From contig NZ_BJMK01000023.1 of assembly GCF_006539125.1 (NCBI RefSeq), positions 1-34,958 of the forward strand: 34,958 nt of DNA, in the 5' to 3' direction. Origin of the DNA: Gluconobacter sphaericus NBRC 12467. Its GTDB lineage: Bacteria > Pseudomonadota > Alphaproteobacteria > Acetobacterales > Acetobacteraceae. Positions 18,280 to 25,896 of the stretch are shown here, one piece after another. Both the position numbers and the translations under genes were made by a program. The stretch's first letter is position 1; each line of letters opens with the position of its first letter. The notes below the pieces were generated by a model that was given only the letters and a program-made list of their open reading frames with translations, was not told where the DNA came from and made no database searches.

Positions 18280-19425
18280 TTACCGCAAAGTTTTTTCGAG
18301 GTCGGCACCCCCTCCCGGAAGCGGGGTTTCGCCAGTCTTGCGGAGTTGCGTGCCATTCCATGTCAGGGTTAGTAGACTACGATCCATGACACCTTGGACC
18401 AGAATATTATGACCATCTGGAGAGAAAGTCAGTCCCTGCGGCCAGAGTGTGCCCGGAGCTTGTGCCAGTGGTGTCAGATGACCGTCGCCGAATGAAAAAA
18501 CTGTGACGATCCCCCGGTCGTGGTAGAGTGGAGATGTAGGGGAAAGTGCAGAGCCGTTCTGGGAAACGACGGCGACATAGTGGCCATCTGGAGAAATATC
18601 GAGCCCTTCCGGCGCGTTGGGGACGGGAGTGCGCTGGATTTCCCGGATTGGTTCGGCGCTTAGATCCAGAACCGAAAGAGCACCGGGCAACCCTTCACCA
18701 TGACCCAGCATTCCCATGACGGCGTAATGCCCGTCCTTGCTCAACTGGATATTCCAGGGGCCGGGTTTGATGTTCAGAGGATGAGGATCGACGGTAATCT
18801 GGTCGCCGTTGATATGGAGGGTATAGACCTTGTCCGCCTGCCAGAGGCTCACAAGGGCGCGCTTCCCGTCGGGAAGGATAGCGAGACCACCCGGAAAGCC
18901 GGAGACGGGTAAGGAAATCACGCGTCGATTGCTAAGGTTGTGTCCGTTAAACCTGAACCAGGTCAGAACTCCGGATTTGCCATTGGCGACGAGAAGATGG
19001 TGTCCGTCAGGCGTGAAACGCAGGGTGGTCGCGCCGGGAGCAGATGCTACGCGCTGTATGATTTTCGGTTCTGCCCCGGAAATATCGATGACAGTGATCT
19101 CATCGTCCGGAACGATTTTCCCCGCTTCAGGATCAGGCTTTGAAGCCGCGGAGACGACGAGGGTTTTGCCATCGGGACTGAAGGTAACGGCGGTAGGTGG
19201 CCCGATGACGCTAGTAGGCACATTGATGCTCGTCCGGACTCTCCAGACGCCATCGGGTGTTTGCACAAGAAACGAGAGGGAGTCTGGTTTCAGGGGGTGT
19301 GGCAGGACCTGTACCCCGTTTTGAAGGATGGAATGTGCATCATTCGCTGACACCACGGTCTGGGCGTGGGTGGATGAAGCGAACGCAAGCAGTGCGGTAC
19401 AGGAAAGCAGGCACAGTCTTTGCAT
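18280..19425 (-). CDS. Periplasmic beta-propeller protein (YncE/lactonase-like)
   Basis: A 381-residue exported protein with signal peptide MQRLCLLSCTALLAFASS ending at THA-QT. At least six propeller repeats are visible, each with an SPDG-type turn: VTFSPDGKTLVV, LRFTPDGHHLLVA, LAILPDGKRALVS, IQLSKDGHYAVMG, LDISPDGHYVAVV and LTFSPDGHNILVQ. The length fits seven-bladed YncE-like or lactonase propellers. It is the last gene of the dehydrogenase operon, 43 bases behind cytochrome c. A lactonase opening the sugar lactone made by the GMC enzyme is an attractive inference; a structural or metal-binding role is equally possible from sequence alone. Confidence 0.85.
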   Translation of the reverse strand: MQRLCLLSCTALLAFASSTHAQTVVSANDAHSILQNGVQVLPHPLKPDSLSFLVQTPDGVWRVRTSINVPTSVIGPPTAVTFSPDGKTLVVSAASKPDPEAGKIVPDDEITVIDISGAEPKIIQRVASAPGATTLRFTPDGHHLLVANGKSGVLTWFRFNGHNLSNRRVISLPVSGFPGGLAILPDGKRALVSLWQADKVYTLHINGDQITVDPHPLNIKPGPWNIQLSKDGHYAVMGMLGHGEGLPGALSVLDLSAEPIREIQRTPVPNAPEGLDISPDGHYVAVVSQNGSALSPTSPLYHDRGIVTVFSFGDGHLTPLAQAPGTLWPQGLTFSPDGHNILVQGVMDRSLLTLTWNGTQLRKTGETPLPGGGADLEKTLR

Positions 19426-19468
19426 CTTTGGAGTCTCCTGAAGACGTTAGACGACAGGGCGGAAAGCC

Positions 19469-20899
19469 TCAGGCTTTCGCCTTGCGGGAAAGTCGGATGA
19501 AGAAAAGAATGGCGATGGCGAAGATCAGGGCTGCTCCGATCATCGCGGGGACTGTGAAAGCGCCTAGCTGCGCAATAAGCGGTTTGGGACCACCGGAACG
19601 GATGAGCTTCACATCGTCAGGTGTGACTTTGACATTCGGATTGCCGAAGCGCTGCTCAACGTAATTGCTGATATCGGCAATGTCCTGATCGGACAGGGAG
19701 TCAACATACGAACCTGGCCCAAATCCAGGCATATAGGTCGTATGACCGTTGACCTCTCGCCGGACCCCCATGAGGATCGTGGTGATCAGGTTATCGGCGA
19801 TCGGGGCGCCCAACGCCGTATTGTGGAAAAGTTGTGGGTAGTACCCGTCCGGGCTGCCTTGGCCAGTTGGCCGATGGCAGGCTGCACACTCTCCCGAGAA
19901 GAGATATTCGCCGCGACCGATCCGGCTGGCGGGCAGAGCGCGGTAGAAGGATTCACGATCGGAAATTTTCCCATAGCTATCCCTGGGGGCCTTGTCCTTG
20001 CTGTCCGAAATAGCCGGAACCTGCTTGATGTAAGCAACCATGGCGCGGATGTCGGCATCGCTCAGATATTGGAAGCTGTGCTCAATGGCCTCTGCCATTG
20101 GGCCGCCTGCCTGAGCTTTTCCGGGAACGTCGCCGGTTTTGAGGTAGCGGACAAGATCGTCGTTGCTCCAGCCGCCGATACCGCTGACAGGGTCTGAAGT
20201 CACATTCGGCGCATACCAGGATGATAGTGATGCACCGGCCAGAGGGCTGCTGCCCTTCTCTGCCATCATGGCGTTGCGGGGGGTGTGGCAGGTGTCACAA
20301 TGTGCCAGGGCGTAGGACAGGTAATGCCCGCGATTGACTTTCACGGATTTGGAAGGATCGGGCTTGAAGCGGGTATCATCCAGGAAAAGGGCATTCCATA
20401 TCGCCATGGAAGCCCGGATATTATAGGGGAAAGGCAGCTCGGTTTTCTGCGGTCTGCTTTCGACCGGTTTCACCGATGTCATGAAATAGACGTACAGGGC
20501 GTGGACGTCGTCATCTGTCAGCTTGGTGTACGAGGTGTAAGGCATTGCAGGATAAAGATGAGCTCCGTCGCGTCGGATGCCTTCTCGCAACGCATGGGCG
20601 AACTCTTTCTCGGTGTAGTTCCCGATGCCGTATTTTTTTGAAGGTGTGATGTTAGTCGAATAGATGGATCCAAGTGGAGACGCGATGCCATAGCCGCCGG
20701 CAAACGGTTTATTGGAGCTGGGCGCCGTGTGGCAGGCTGCGCAGTCAGCAGCGATGGCAAGATAATGCCCGCGTTCGGCGACAGCCGTGTTGGGATCAGT
20801 AGCTTGTGCATGCGCAAATGTGATGGTGTTAAGTCCGATTGCAGCGGAAAGGACGAAATAGCCGGGAAGGTCCAGGCATTTTTGTCGTTTTTGTTTCAT
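19469..20899 (-). CDS. Membrane-anchored triheme cytochrome c (dehydrogenase subunit)
   Basis: A 476-residue electron-transfer subunit. From the ATG at 20899 it has a signal peptide (ending near AHA-QA). Three heme-binding sites follow: CAACH (53-57), CDTCH (201-205) and CAACH (338-342). A C-terminal membrane helix (PAMIGAALIFAIAILFFI) is followed by RLSRKAKA. This is the standard plan of cytochrome subunits that carry electrons from periplasmic FAD dehydrogenases to ubiquinone. The frame stays open to 21019, but 20899 makes an ATGA overlap with the GMC gene and starts directly at the signal peptide. A close paralogue is at 29578. Confidence 0.94.
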   Translation of the reverse strand: MKQKRQKCLDLPGYFVLSAAIGLNTITFAHAQATDPNTAVAERGHYLAIAADCAACHTAPSSNKPFAGGYGIASPLGSIYSTNITPSKKYGIGNYTEKEFAHALREGIRRDGAHLYPAMPYTSYTKLTDDDVHALYVYFMTSVKPVESRPQKTELPFPYNIRASMAIWNALFLDDTRFKPDPSKSVKVNRGHYLSYALAHCDTCHTPRNAMMAEKGSSPLAGASLSSWYAPNVTSDPVSGIGGWSNDDLVRYLKTGDVPGKAQAGGPMAEAIEHSFQYLSDADIRAMVAYIKQVPAISDSKDKAPRDSYGKISDRESFYRALPASRIGRGEYLFSGECAACHRPTGQGSPDGYYPQLFHNTALGAPIADNLITTILMGVRREVNGHTTYMPGFGPGSYVDSLSDQDIADISNYVEQRFGNPNVKVTPDDVKLIRSGGPKPLIAQLGAFTVPAMIGAALIFAIAILFFIRLSRKAKA

Positions 20900-22554
20900 G
20901 CCTGCCCCTGTGCGAAAGCGGCCTTGATGGAATCGGCAGCTTTCAGACCGAGCGCTGCCATGCTGAGCGTGGTGTTGACGACGCTGGCGGACGGCATCGC
21001 GCCGCCGCCAGGAATCCACAGGTTGGGGTGGTCATGGGCCCGACAGTTTCCGTCTACGACCGAGTCCTTGGGGTCCCGCCCCATGATCGTGCCGCCCATG
21101 ATATGATTGTTGGCGTTATAGTTCGTCGTGATGCGGAGTTCAGTTCCGCCCAGCAGGCCGGCAATCTGCTTGACCTGAGTGTTGACCGCATCCAGTCCTT
21201 TGCGGACATAGTCGCCGACATCGTAGTGGATATCAGGGCAGGCCAGCCCCAGAGGATCCTTGCGGGTTTTGCTCAGCGTCAGACGATTTTCCGGATCAGG
21301 AAGCGGTTCAAGGCTGATGGAGAGGTCAACACCGCAGGCTGCACGGCGGCGGATTTCGTCATCAAGCTCTTTGCCGACCAGACCCAGTTTGAGGGCCTGT
21401 TCCGTCGCAGGAGCGACGCGGCTGATATTGTTGAGGATCATCTTGTTGGCCGAGTATTCCCGCCGGAAATCTCCGTCTCGGGGGCCGACGATGCAGCTGC
21501 TTTGGGCTGGTCCGCGTCCAAACCAGAGAGGTTCGTTGGCCAGAAAGGATGCATGGACGCCCGAGTGGTCCATCATGTTGCGTCCCACCTGATCCGAGGA
21601 ATTGGCGATGCCGTTCGGGTTGCGTTCATTCGCCGCCAGAAGCAGAAGACGCGGGTTTTCGATACCATTACAGGCGAGCACGAATGTCTTGCCGGTAGCC
21701 TTGTGGGACTGCCGGTGCGCGTCATACCAGTGCACGGCCGTCACGCGGTTGTTTTCATCGGTATCAATACGGTAGACAACCGCTTCGGCGATGGTGACAG
21801 CGCCCTTAAACTCAGCTTTTTCGATGTGCTGAATGCCATTGTACATGGCGCCGATGGGGCAGATGGGTTGGCAGTTGTTATTGCCACAGCAGGCGGGGCG
21901 CTCACCGTAAGGTTCAATACTCCGTCCCTGTGGGATGGGAACAAGGTGAAAGCCGTGGGGGTTGACGATTTCAGCGACCCGACGGTCTCCATATCCGAAC
22001 GGTATCATGTCCCGGGGGTAGGGGCGGCTCCGTTCCGGAGGGGACTGGAGCGATTTGTCGTGCGGACCTGATACGCCCATTTCCTCTTCGGCGCGGCAAT
22101 AAAACGGTTCCAGCTCATTGTAGGAGATGGCCCAGTCGCGTCCGACGCCATAACGTGTCTTCATCTCGAAGTCGGAAGGAAGGTGGCGCCAGCAGGAAGC
22201 GGCCCAGTGCCATGTCGTTCCACCAACGGTGCGAAGGTAGCCTTGCTTGAACGCTGAGCCGTTGGGGCCTGACAGGCCTACATAGTCATTGGGCGGAAAA
22301 TATAAGGGGGCCTGAGCCAGCGGAGACTGGGGATAAAGGCCTTGAAAATCAGAATGGAGCCGGTTGTGAAACGACATGTTGCGCCAGTTTTCCACATATT
22401 CTGCGCGCTTGAGGCGCAGGCCCGCCTCCAGAATCAGTACGGAATGGCCAGCAGCAGCAAGCTCGTTTGCCACCATGCCGCCCACTACTCCGGAGCCGAC
22501 GACAATGACATCCGCCGATACATCTCCAGAGGATGAAAAGTCCGGTTTAGCCAT
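20896..22554 (-). CDS. GMC-family FAD dehydrogenase large subunit (sugar/polyol type)
   Basis: A 552-residue flavoprotein. The FAD Rossmann motif is VVGSGVVGGMVANELAAAG (G20/G22/G25) with E43 for the ribose. The cluster ACCGNNNCQPIC (C222, C223, C228, C232) matches the Fe-S-binding cysteines known in bacterial FAD glucose dehydrogenase alpha subunits. The active-site pair is likely H484 (NNHIMGG) and N527 (VVNTT). It has no signal peptide and is presumably exported with the Tat-bearing small subunit encoded 3 bases upstream. The order small-large-cytochrome c matches FAD sorbitol dehydrogenase and FAD glucose dehydrogenase operons. Sorbitol, another polyol or an aldose are possible substrates; sequence reading does not decide. 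Confidence 0.93.
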   Translation of the reverse strand: MAKPDFSSSGDVSADVIVVGSGVVGGMVANELAAAGHSVLILEAGLRLKRAEYVENWRNMSFHNRLHSDFQGLYPQSPLAQAPLYFPPNDYVGLSGPNGSAFKQGYLRTVGGTTWHWAASCWRHLPSDFEMKTRYGVGRDWAISYNELEPFYCRAEEEMGVSGPHDKSLQSPPERSRPYPRDMIPFGYGDRRVAEIVNPHGFHLVPIPQGRSIEPYGERPACCGNNNCQPICPIGAMYNGIQHIEKAEFKGAVTIAEAVVYRIDTDENNRVTAVHWYDAHRQSHKATGKTFVLACNGIENPRLLLLAANERNPNGIANSSDQVGRNMMDHSGVHASFLANEPLWFGRGPAQSSCIVGPRDGDFRREYSANKMILNNISRVAPATEQALKLGLVGKELDDEIRRRAACGVDLSISLEPLPDPENRLTLSKTRKDPLGLACPDIHYDVGDYVRKGLDAVNTQVKQIAGLLGGTELRITTNYNANNHIMGGTIMGRDPKDSVVDGNCRAHDHPNLWIPGGGAMPSASVVNTTLSMAALGLKAADSIKAAFAQGQA

Positions 22555-22557
22555 GGG

Positions 22558-23226
22558 TTAGTGCTCCTGACGGGGTTTGGGAACGTAGGGGGGAGAAGGG
22601 GGCATGATGGGTTTCAGGGGCGGCGACTGCGGCGGAATTTTGCTTTCCACGCCGAGGGGGGCTGGGGGCGGTGGCGTCGCTGGAAGCGGAACATGGATCG
22701 GAATGCCAAGTGCCGGAGGTGTCTCGGTCCACCATCCTGGGCGTGCAAAGCAGTAAGTTGGTACCGGCAGAGCGTCTTTCGTGGGCTGGTACATGAGAGC
22801 ATTGTAATAGGCGACCATGGGGGCGCCTGTTCTGTCTTCGACTGAGCCGGTGTACCAGGCAGCATTAAGGGCCAGAAAAGCCTTTTTCAGATCACCGGAG
22901 CGTTCGAGCATTTCTCGGGGTTGCCCCCCTTGTGCTGTGATAGAGGCCAGGGCCTGGATTGTGCTTGCATACTCAGGAAAAGTGGCCTGCATGGCGGCGC
23001 AGAGGCGGCTGCTGAGGAGCGGATCGAGATCAGGACGCCCGGTGATCGCCCGTGAGACGGCCAAGAATGTTTCATCAAGTGGAATGGCGGCAAGAGCGGC
23101 TGCATTTCCAAGGACTGAATTGCCGACAGCAACAGAAATACTGCCCATGATGGTCCCGAGCAGCAGGGAACGGCGCCCCAGAGCAGACTGCTGAACAGGG
23201 GGGGGAGAATGGCGGCCTTTGGTCAT
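22558..23226 (-). CDS. FAD-SLDH-type dehydrogenase small subunit, Tat-exported, with proline-rich tail
   Basis: A 222-residue gamma-type subunit that chaperones and co-exports the GMC partner. The Tat-like signal is GRRSLLLGT followed by a hydrophobic stretch ending in ALAA. The body carries the FAD-SLDH family (PF12318) features FLAVSRAITGRPDLD, RLCAAMQATFPEY and WYTGSVEDRTGAPMVAYYNAL. The usual family ends soon after YCFARPGWWTETP; here about 45 further residues are dominated by proline (ATPPPPAPL, MPPSPPYVPKP). The stop is 3 bases from the large-subunit start. A run of eight G (plus strand 23198-23205) encodes prolines near residues 8-10, before the signal. Confidence 0.9.
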   Translation of the reverse strand: MTKGRHSPPPVQQSALGRRSLLLGTIMGSISVAVGNSVLGNAAALAAIPLDETFLAVSRAITGRPDLDPLLSSRLCAAMQATFPEYASTIQALASITAQGGQPREMLERSGDLKKAFLALNAAWYTGSVEDRTGAPMVAYYNALMYQPTKDALPVPTYCFARPGWWTETPPALGIPIHVPLPATPPPPAPLGVESKIPPQSPPLKPIMPPSPPYVPKPRQEH

Positions 23227-23269
23227 GCCTTAACTCCTTTTCCACGATGCTCTGCAACAGAGATCATTG

Positions 23270-23782
23270 TCATTTCAGAGATCCCACCGCAGCATTGGCG
23301 GCATCGGCGTCCTGGGCATTGTTGCCTCCACTGACACCGATGCCGCCCATAAGCTGGGTCTTACGGAAAATAGGGACCCCCCCCCCTGCCGGCATGGCAT
23401 GGGGAAGAGCCAGAACGGCCATTTTCCCGCCGCTCAGAGCCGCTTCGAAAGTGGCTGACGGGCGCTTGTAAAAGACAGCGCTGACCGCCTTGCGTTGGGA
23501 AAGGTCGATACTGGCGAGCTGTGCTCCCGCCATACGCTCGACAAGAATGGGTTGCCCCGAAGGATCAACCACAGTCACGACGATGCTCGTCTGGTTCGAT
23601 GCTGCTTTCTTTTCAGCCGCCTGAGCCAGAAGGCGCGCCTGAGAAAGGGAAAGGGGTGGGAAAGAGGTTTCTTCCGCTTGAACCACCTGCGGAATGACTC
23701 CAAGTCCGATAAACACTGCACAACTGACATGTTGCAGGATTTTGCGAGCGTTCTTTGTGGACATATTCCTGAATAGCAGCAC
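23270..23782 (-). CDS. Secreted GlcG/HbpS-like (DUF336) protein
   Basis: A 170-residue protein with a signal peptide (hydrophobic core FIGLGVIPQVV, cut near QA-EE) and a single DUF336/GlcG-HbpS domain (PF03928). Family landmarks are LSLSQARLLAQAAEKKA, VTVVDPSGQPILVERM and the C-terminal GGIGVSGGNNAQDADAA. Some members bind heme or cobalamin-type cofactors. It heads the dehydrogenase operon, 43 bases before the small subunit, so it may help cofactor handling for the cytochrome. The start is ambiguous: GTG at 23782 with GAAAGG at good distance, or ATG at 23764 with AGGA only 2 bases away. A run of ten C (23377-23386) lies within the gene. Confidence 0.87.
   Translation of the reverse strand: MLLFRNMSTKNARKILQHVSCAVFIGLGVIPQVVQAEETSFPPLSLSQARLLAQAAEKKAASNQTSIVVTVVDPSGQPILVERMAGAQLASIDLSQRKAVSAVFYKRPSATFEAALSGGKMAVLALPHAMPAGGGVPIFRKTQLMGGIGVSGGNNAQDADAANAAVGSLK
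23377..23386. repeat. Homopolymer tract C10
   Basis: Ten consecutive C inside the DUF336 gene (GGG codons on the minus strand, in the AMPAGGGVPIF stretch). The frame as given is intact on both sides. A one-base slip would truncate the protein before its conserved GIGVSGG end. Confidence 0.85.
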
Positions 23783-23850
23783 GGGACGCGCCTTTCGGTC
23801 ATATTTCGTAACGGCTAAACGGCATGTGCCACGAGAATTGAGAGTCTACC

Positions 23851-23862
23851 TAGATCGGTCTA
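23851..23862. promoter_or_regulatory. Putative LacI-family operator, copy 1
   Basis: TAGATCGGTCTA is a palindrome with central CG, as in LacI/GalR-family operators, 69 bases upstream of the DUF336 start. It is one of three copies of TAGATCGNTCTA in the window; the sequence after it (ATTC) resembles that after copy 2. Confidence 0.6.
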
Positions 23863-24006
23863 ATTCACTATATTGTGACAAAGTATGGAAAAAGCGTGGA
23901 TTTGCCGTCGGAGAGAAGGCAAGGTTTTTGGCGCTTTATGATGCCAAGCGCTGCTATCTCAATGAAAAAACGTTATTTTTTCTAGTTCAAAATTCCCGGA
24001 AAATTT

Positions 24007-24018
24007 TAGATCGTTCTA
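24007..24018. promoter_or_regulatory. Putative LacI-family operator, copy 2
   Basis: TAGATCGTTCTA, symmetric out to TTAGA...TCTAA, lies 156 bases from copy 1 (close to 15 helical turns) and 188 bases upstream of the porin start. The spacing would permit a repression loop across the divergent promoters. Confidence 0.6.
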
Positions 24019-24206
24019 AATTCTTTTTTCAGGTTCTCAATGTCGTGAGGATGTCTTCACAGAATTCGTGATGAGTTCCTCTATGGGAAATGAGAAAATT
24101 ATATGGCATGCCGCTTCCAGAGAAGAAGCGAAGTAACTGATTCTGCATTCAATGATTCGCACTAGTAGATCAGTAGGTTAGCAAAGTATGATTCATTGGA
24201 ACGAAG

Positions 24207-25802
24207 ATGTTTAAGAATCGTCTTACAATAATCAATTCAGAAGTGCGTTCGTTTTTTGCATATAGAATCTGTAAAAAAATATTATATTTTTTTTTGATTT
24301 ATGGAGTTTCTGGGGGATTCTCGTTTTTGTTTGCGAAAGATCAGATCCAAGTCCAAGTCCAAGTCCAAAATTTGGGGCCGCAGCAAAACGCGTCAACGCC
24401 GTTGAATTCCGTTGAGCAAAATGCTCCGCCTCAGTCTTCTATTGCTCCTGGTATTTTCACCACTTATCCCGCGCCCCCTTTGTCTCCTCCGCAGGCAGCG
24501 CCTTCCGCTATTACGGAAGGGCCACCTTCCATTTTTCCGGATTTTTTTGGCATGACGCCTTGGTTAAGAAAACACGGAATTGGTTTTCATTTTGATAATA
24601 CAAATGAATATGCTGGGGCGTTGCAGCATCCAACGAAAGGCCCGCATTATGGAAATTACAGGGATGGATCAAGTAATGCTGGACAATATTCAGCAAACCT
24701 TATTGTGGACTGGGAGCATCTTGCTGGCATAAGGGGTTTTGTGACGCGCATGACGACCGTTGGTCGTTATGGAACCACTGCAAACCGGATGTTCGGTGAC
24801 TGGCTGGCGCATAGTTCTGAAATCTATGGCGGCGGAGGGAACGTGGTGGTTCATCTCGTCTCATTATATGGAGAAGAAAGTCTCTTTGGTGGCAGGTTTC
24901 TGATCGCGGGTGGGCGTATGTCCCAGCTGTCCGACTTCGCATCGAGCCCTATTTTTTGTAGCTTTCAGAACAATTCTTTCTGCGGACGGCCAAAGGCGGC
25001 TGCGGATAGCAACTATTATGGTAGCTACCCTGCGGCGACATGGGCTTTCCGTATGAAAGGCCGCCCTCGTAAGGATCTTTATATTCAGGCCGGCGTCTAT
25101 TTTGCCGAAAACGGGATCTATCAGAACTATCAGCACAGGACGGGATTTAAGTTCAACGGCGCCAATATCGTTGGATATGAAATTCCGATCGAAGCTCAGT
25201 GGGAACCCCATTTCGGATCTCATCATGATCTCCCGGGTCACTACAAGTTGGGATTTGTTTATGATGATGTGCGGCGGTCTGATAATTATTACAACACAGC
25301 TGGACAGTCTTATTATGTATATGGCGGGAAGCAGTTGATGAGAAACTCTTCATGGCAAACATATTTTATGTTCGATCAGAAATTAATGAACTATACGGGA
25401 AGGGCAAAGTCTGCTGGTTTAACTTTTATGGGCGGTTATATTTATAATTCCCCGCATACTGCCGTCCGTGATTTTGAAGTGTACGGTGCGCTCTTAAGCC
25501 AGGGACTTATTCCTGGTCGTCCGGAGGATGTGTTCGGTGTTGCTTTTTCTTATGTAAGCATCGCACCTGGAACCCGTGACACAACTATGGCGATGGTCGC
25601 TGCTGGGGATTATTCGGGGATGCCGAACCACGCAACCGGCGTGCAGACCAACGCCGAGGTGCTGGAAATCGATTATTCCATAAATGTGATGCGAGGCGTA
25701 ACGTTCCGGCCGGATTTTCAGTATTATATTCATCCCAATGGACAGGTCGGGTTGCGGAATTCAGCGATGCTGGGGTTCAAGTCCTATGTGTCTCTTTTTT
25801 AG
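24207..25802 (+). CDS. OprB-type carbohydrate porin
   Basis: A 531-residue outer-membrane porin. The long N-terminus has a basic region, a hydrophobic signal stretch (ILYFFLIYGVSGGFSFLFA), then a QVQVQVQ repeat and a proline/glutamine-rich linker (to about residue 105). The OprB domain (PF04966) then begins at PWLRKHGIGFHFDNTNEY. Barrel repeats include IVDWEHLAGIRGF, FLIAGGRMS, LYIQAGVYFAENG and YKLGFVYDD; it ends in VSLF with terminal Phe. It should admit sugars or polyols to the periplasm, feeding the dehydrogenases on either side. It is divergent from the first dehydrogenase operon, with shared operator-like palindromes between. The 5' part is AT-rich compared with its neighbours. Confidence 0.9.
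   Translation: MFKNRLTIINSEVRSFFAYRICKKILYFFLIYGVSGGFSFLFAKDQIQVQVQVQNLGPQQNASTPLNSVEQNAPPQSSIAPGIFTTYPAPPLSPPQAAPSAITEGPPSIFPDFFGMTPWLRKHGIGFHFDNTNEYAGALQHPTKGPHYGNYRDGSSNAGQYSANLIVDWEHLAGIRGFVTRMTTVGRYGTTANRMFGDWLAHSSEIYGGGGNVVVHLVSLYGEESLFGGRFLIAGGRMSQLSDFASSPIFCSFQNNSFCGRPKAAADSNYYGSYPAATWAFRMKGRPRKDLYIQAGVYFAENGIYQNYQHRTGFKFNGANIVGYEIPIEAQWEPHFGSHHDLPGHYKLGFVYDDVRRSDNYYNTAGQSYYVYGGKQLMRNSSWQTYFMFDQKLMNYTGRAKSAGLTFMGGYIYNSPHTAVRDFEVYGALLSQGLIPGRPEDVFGVAFSYVSIAPGTRDTTMAMVAAGDYSGMPNHATGVQTNAEVLEIDYSINVMRGVTFRPDFQYYIHPNGQVGLRNSAMLGFKSYVSLF
24346..24368 (+). repeat. Short tandem hexanucleotide repeat in porin gene
   Basis: TCCAAG is repeated three times followed by TCCAA, coding for the QVQVQVQ segment just after the predicted signal cleavage site. 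Copy-number change by slippage would keep the frame and only alter the linker length. Confidence 0.75.
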
Positions 25803-25811
25803 ATCGATCTA
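25800..25811. promoter_or_regulatory. Putative LacI-family operator, copy 3 (perfect palindrome)
   Basis: TAGATCGATCTA is a perfect 12-base palindrome that starts in the porin stop codon (TAG). It lies between the convergent porin and lacI-family genes, about 1.8 kb from copy 2. As a distant auxiliary site it could strengthen looping, or it could act as a roadblock to transcription reading into the regulator gene. Confidence 0.5.
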
Positions 25812-25896
25812 TGGGATCCGGAACATGAGCACTGCGCAGAGAACAAGCGATCTGAGAATTTTCGCAACTGCAAAACTGTTGGAAGGTCGTGATGGC

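Larger units (their letters stand above)
23783..24206. other. Divergent promoter region between dehydrogenase operon and OprB gene
   Basis: This is 424 bases of AT-rich non-coding DNA that must hold the promoters for the minus-strand dehydrogenase operon and the plus-strand porin. It carries two copies of the palindrome TAGATCGNTCTA (23851 and 24007). A further half-site-like TAGATC occurs at 24165. No RNA gene or protein-coding gene was recognised. No promoter boxes were convincing enough to place. Confidence 0.6.

Noticed and set aside
17893-18372. Small proteins in the stretch after the IS remnant
   Set aside because: Frames of about 95-115 codons occur in both directions but show no known motif and overlap IS tail sequence or the propeller gene.
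20900-21019. Longer N-terminus of the first cytochrome c
   Set aside because: It would overlap the GMC gene by 124 bases and bury the signal peptide; the ATGA overlap at 20897-20899 is the natural start.
20839-22071. Open frame of 410 codons on the plus strand opposite the GMC gene
   Set aside because: Antisense shadow; the minus strand carries the FAD motif, cysteine cluster and active-site residues.
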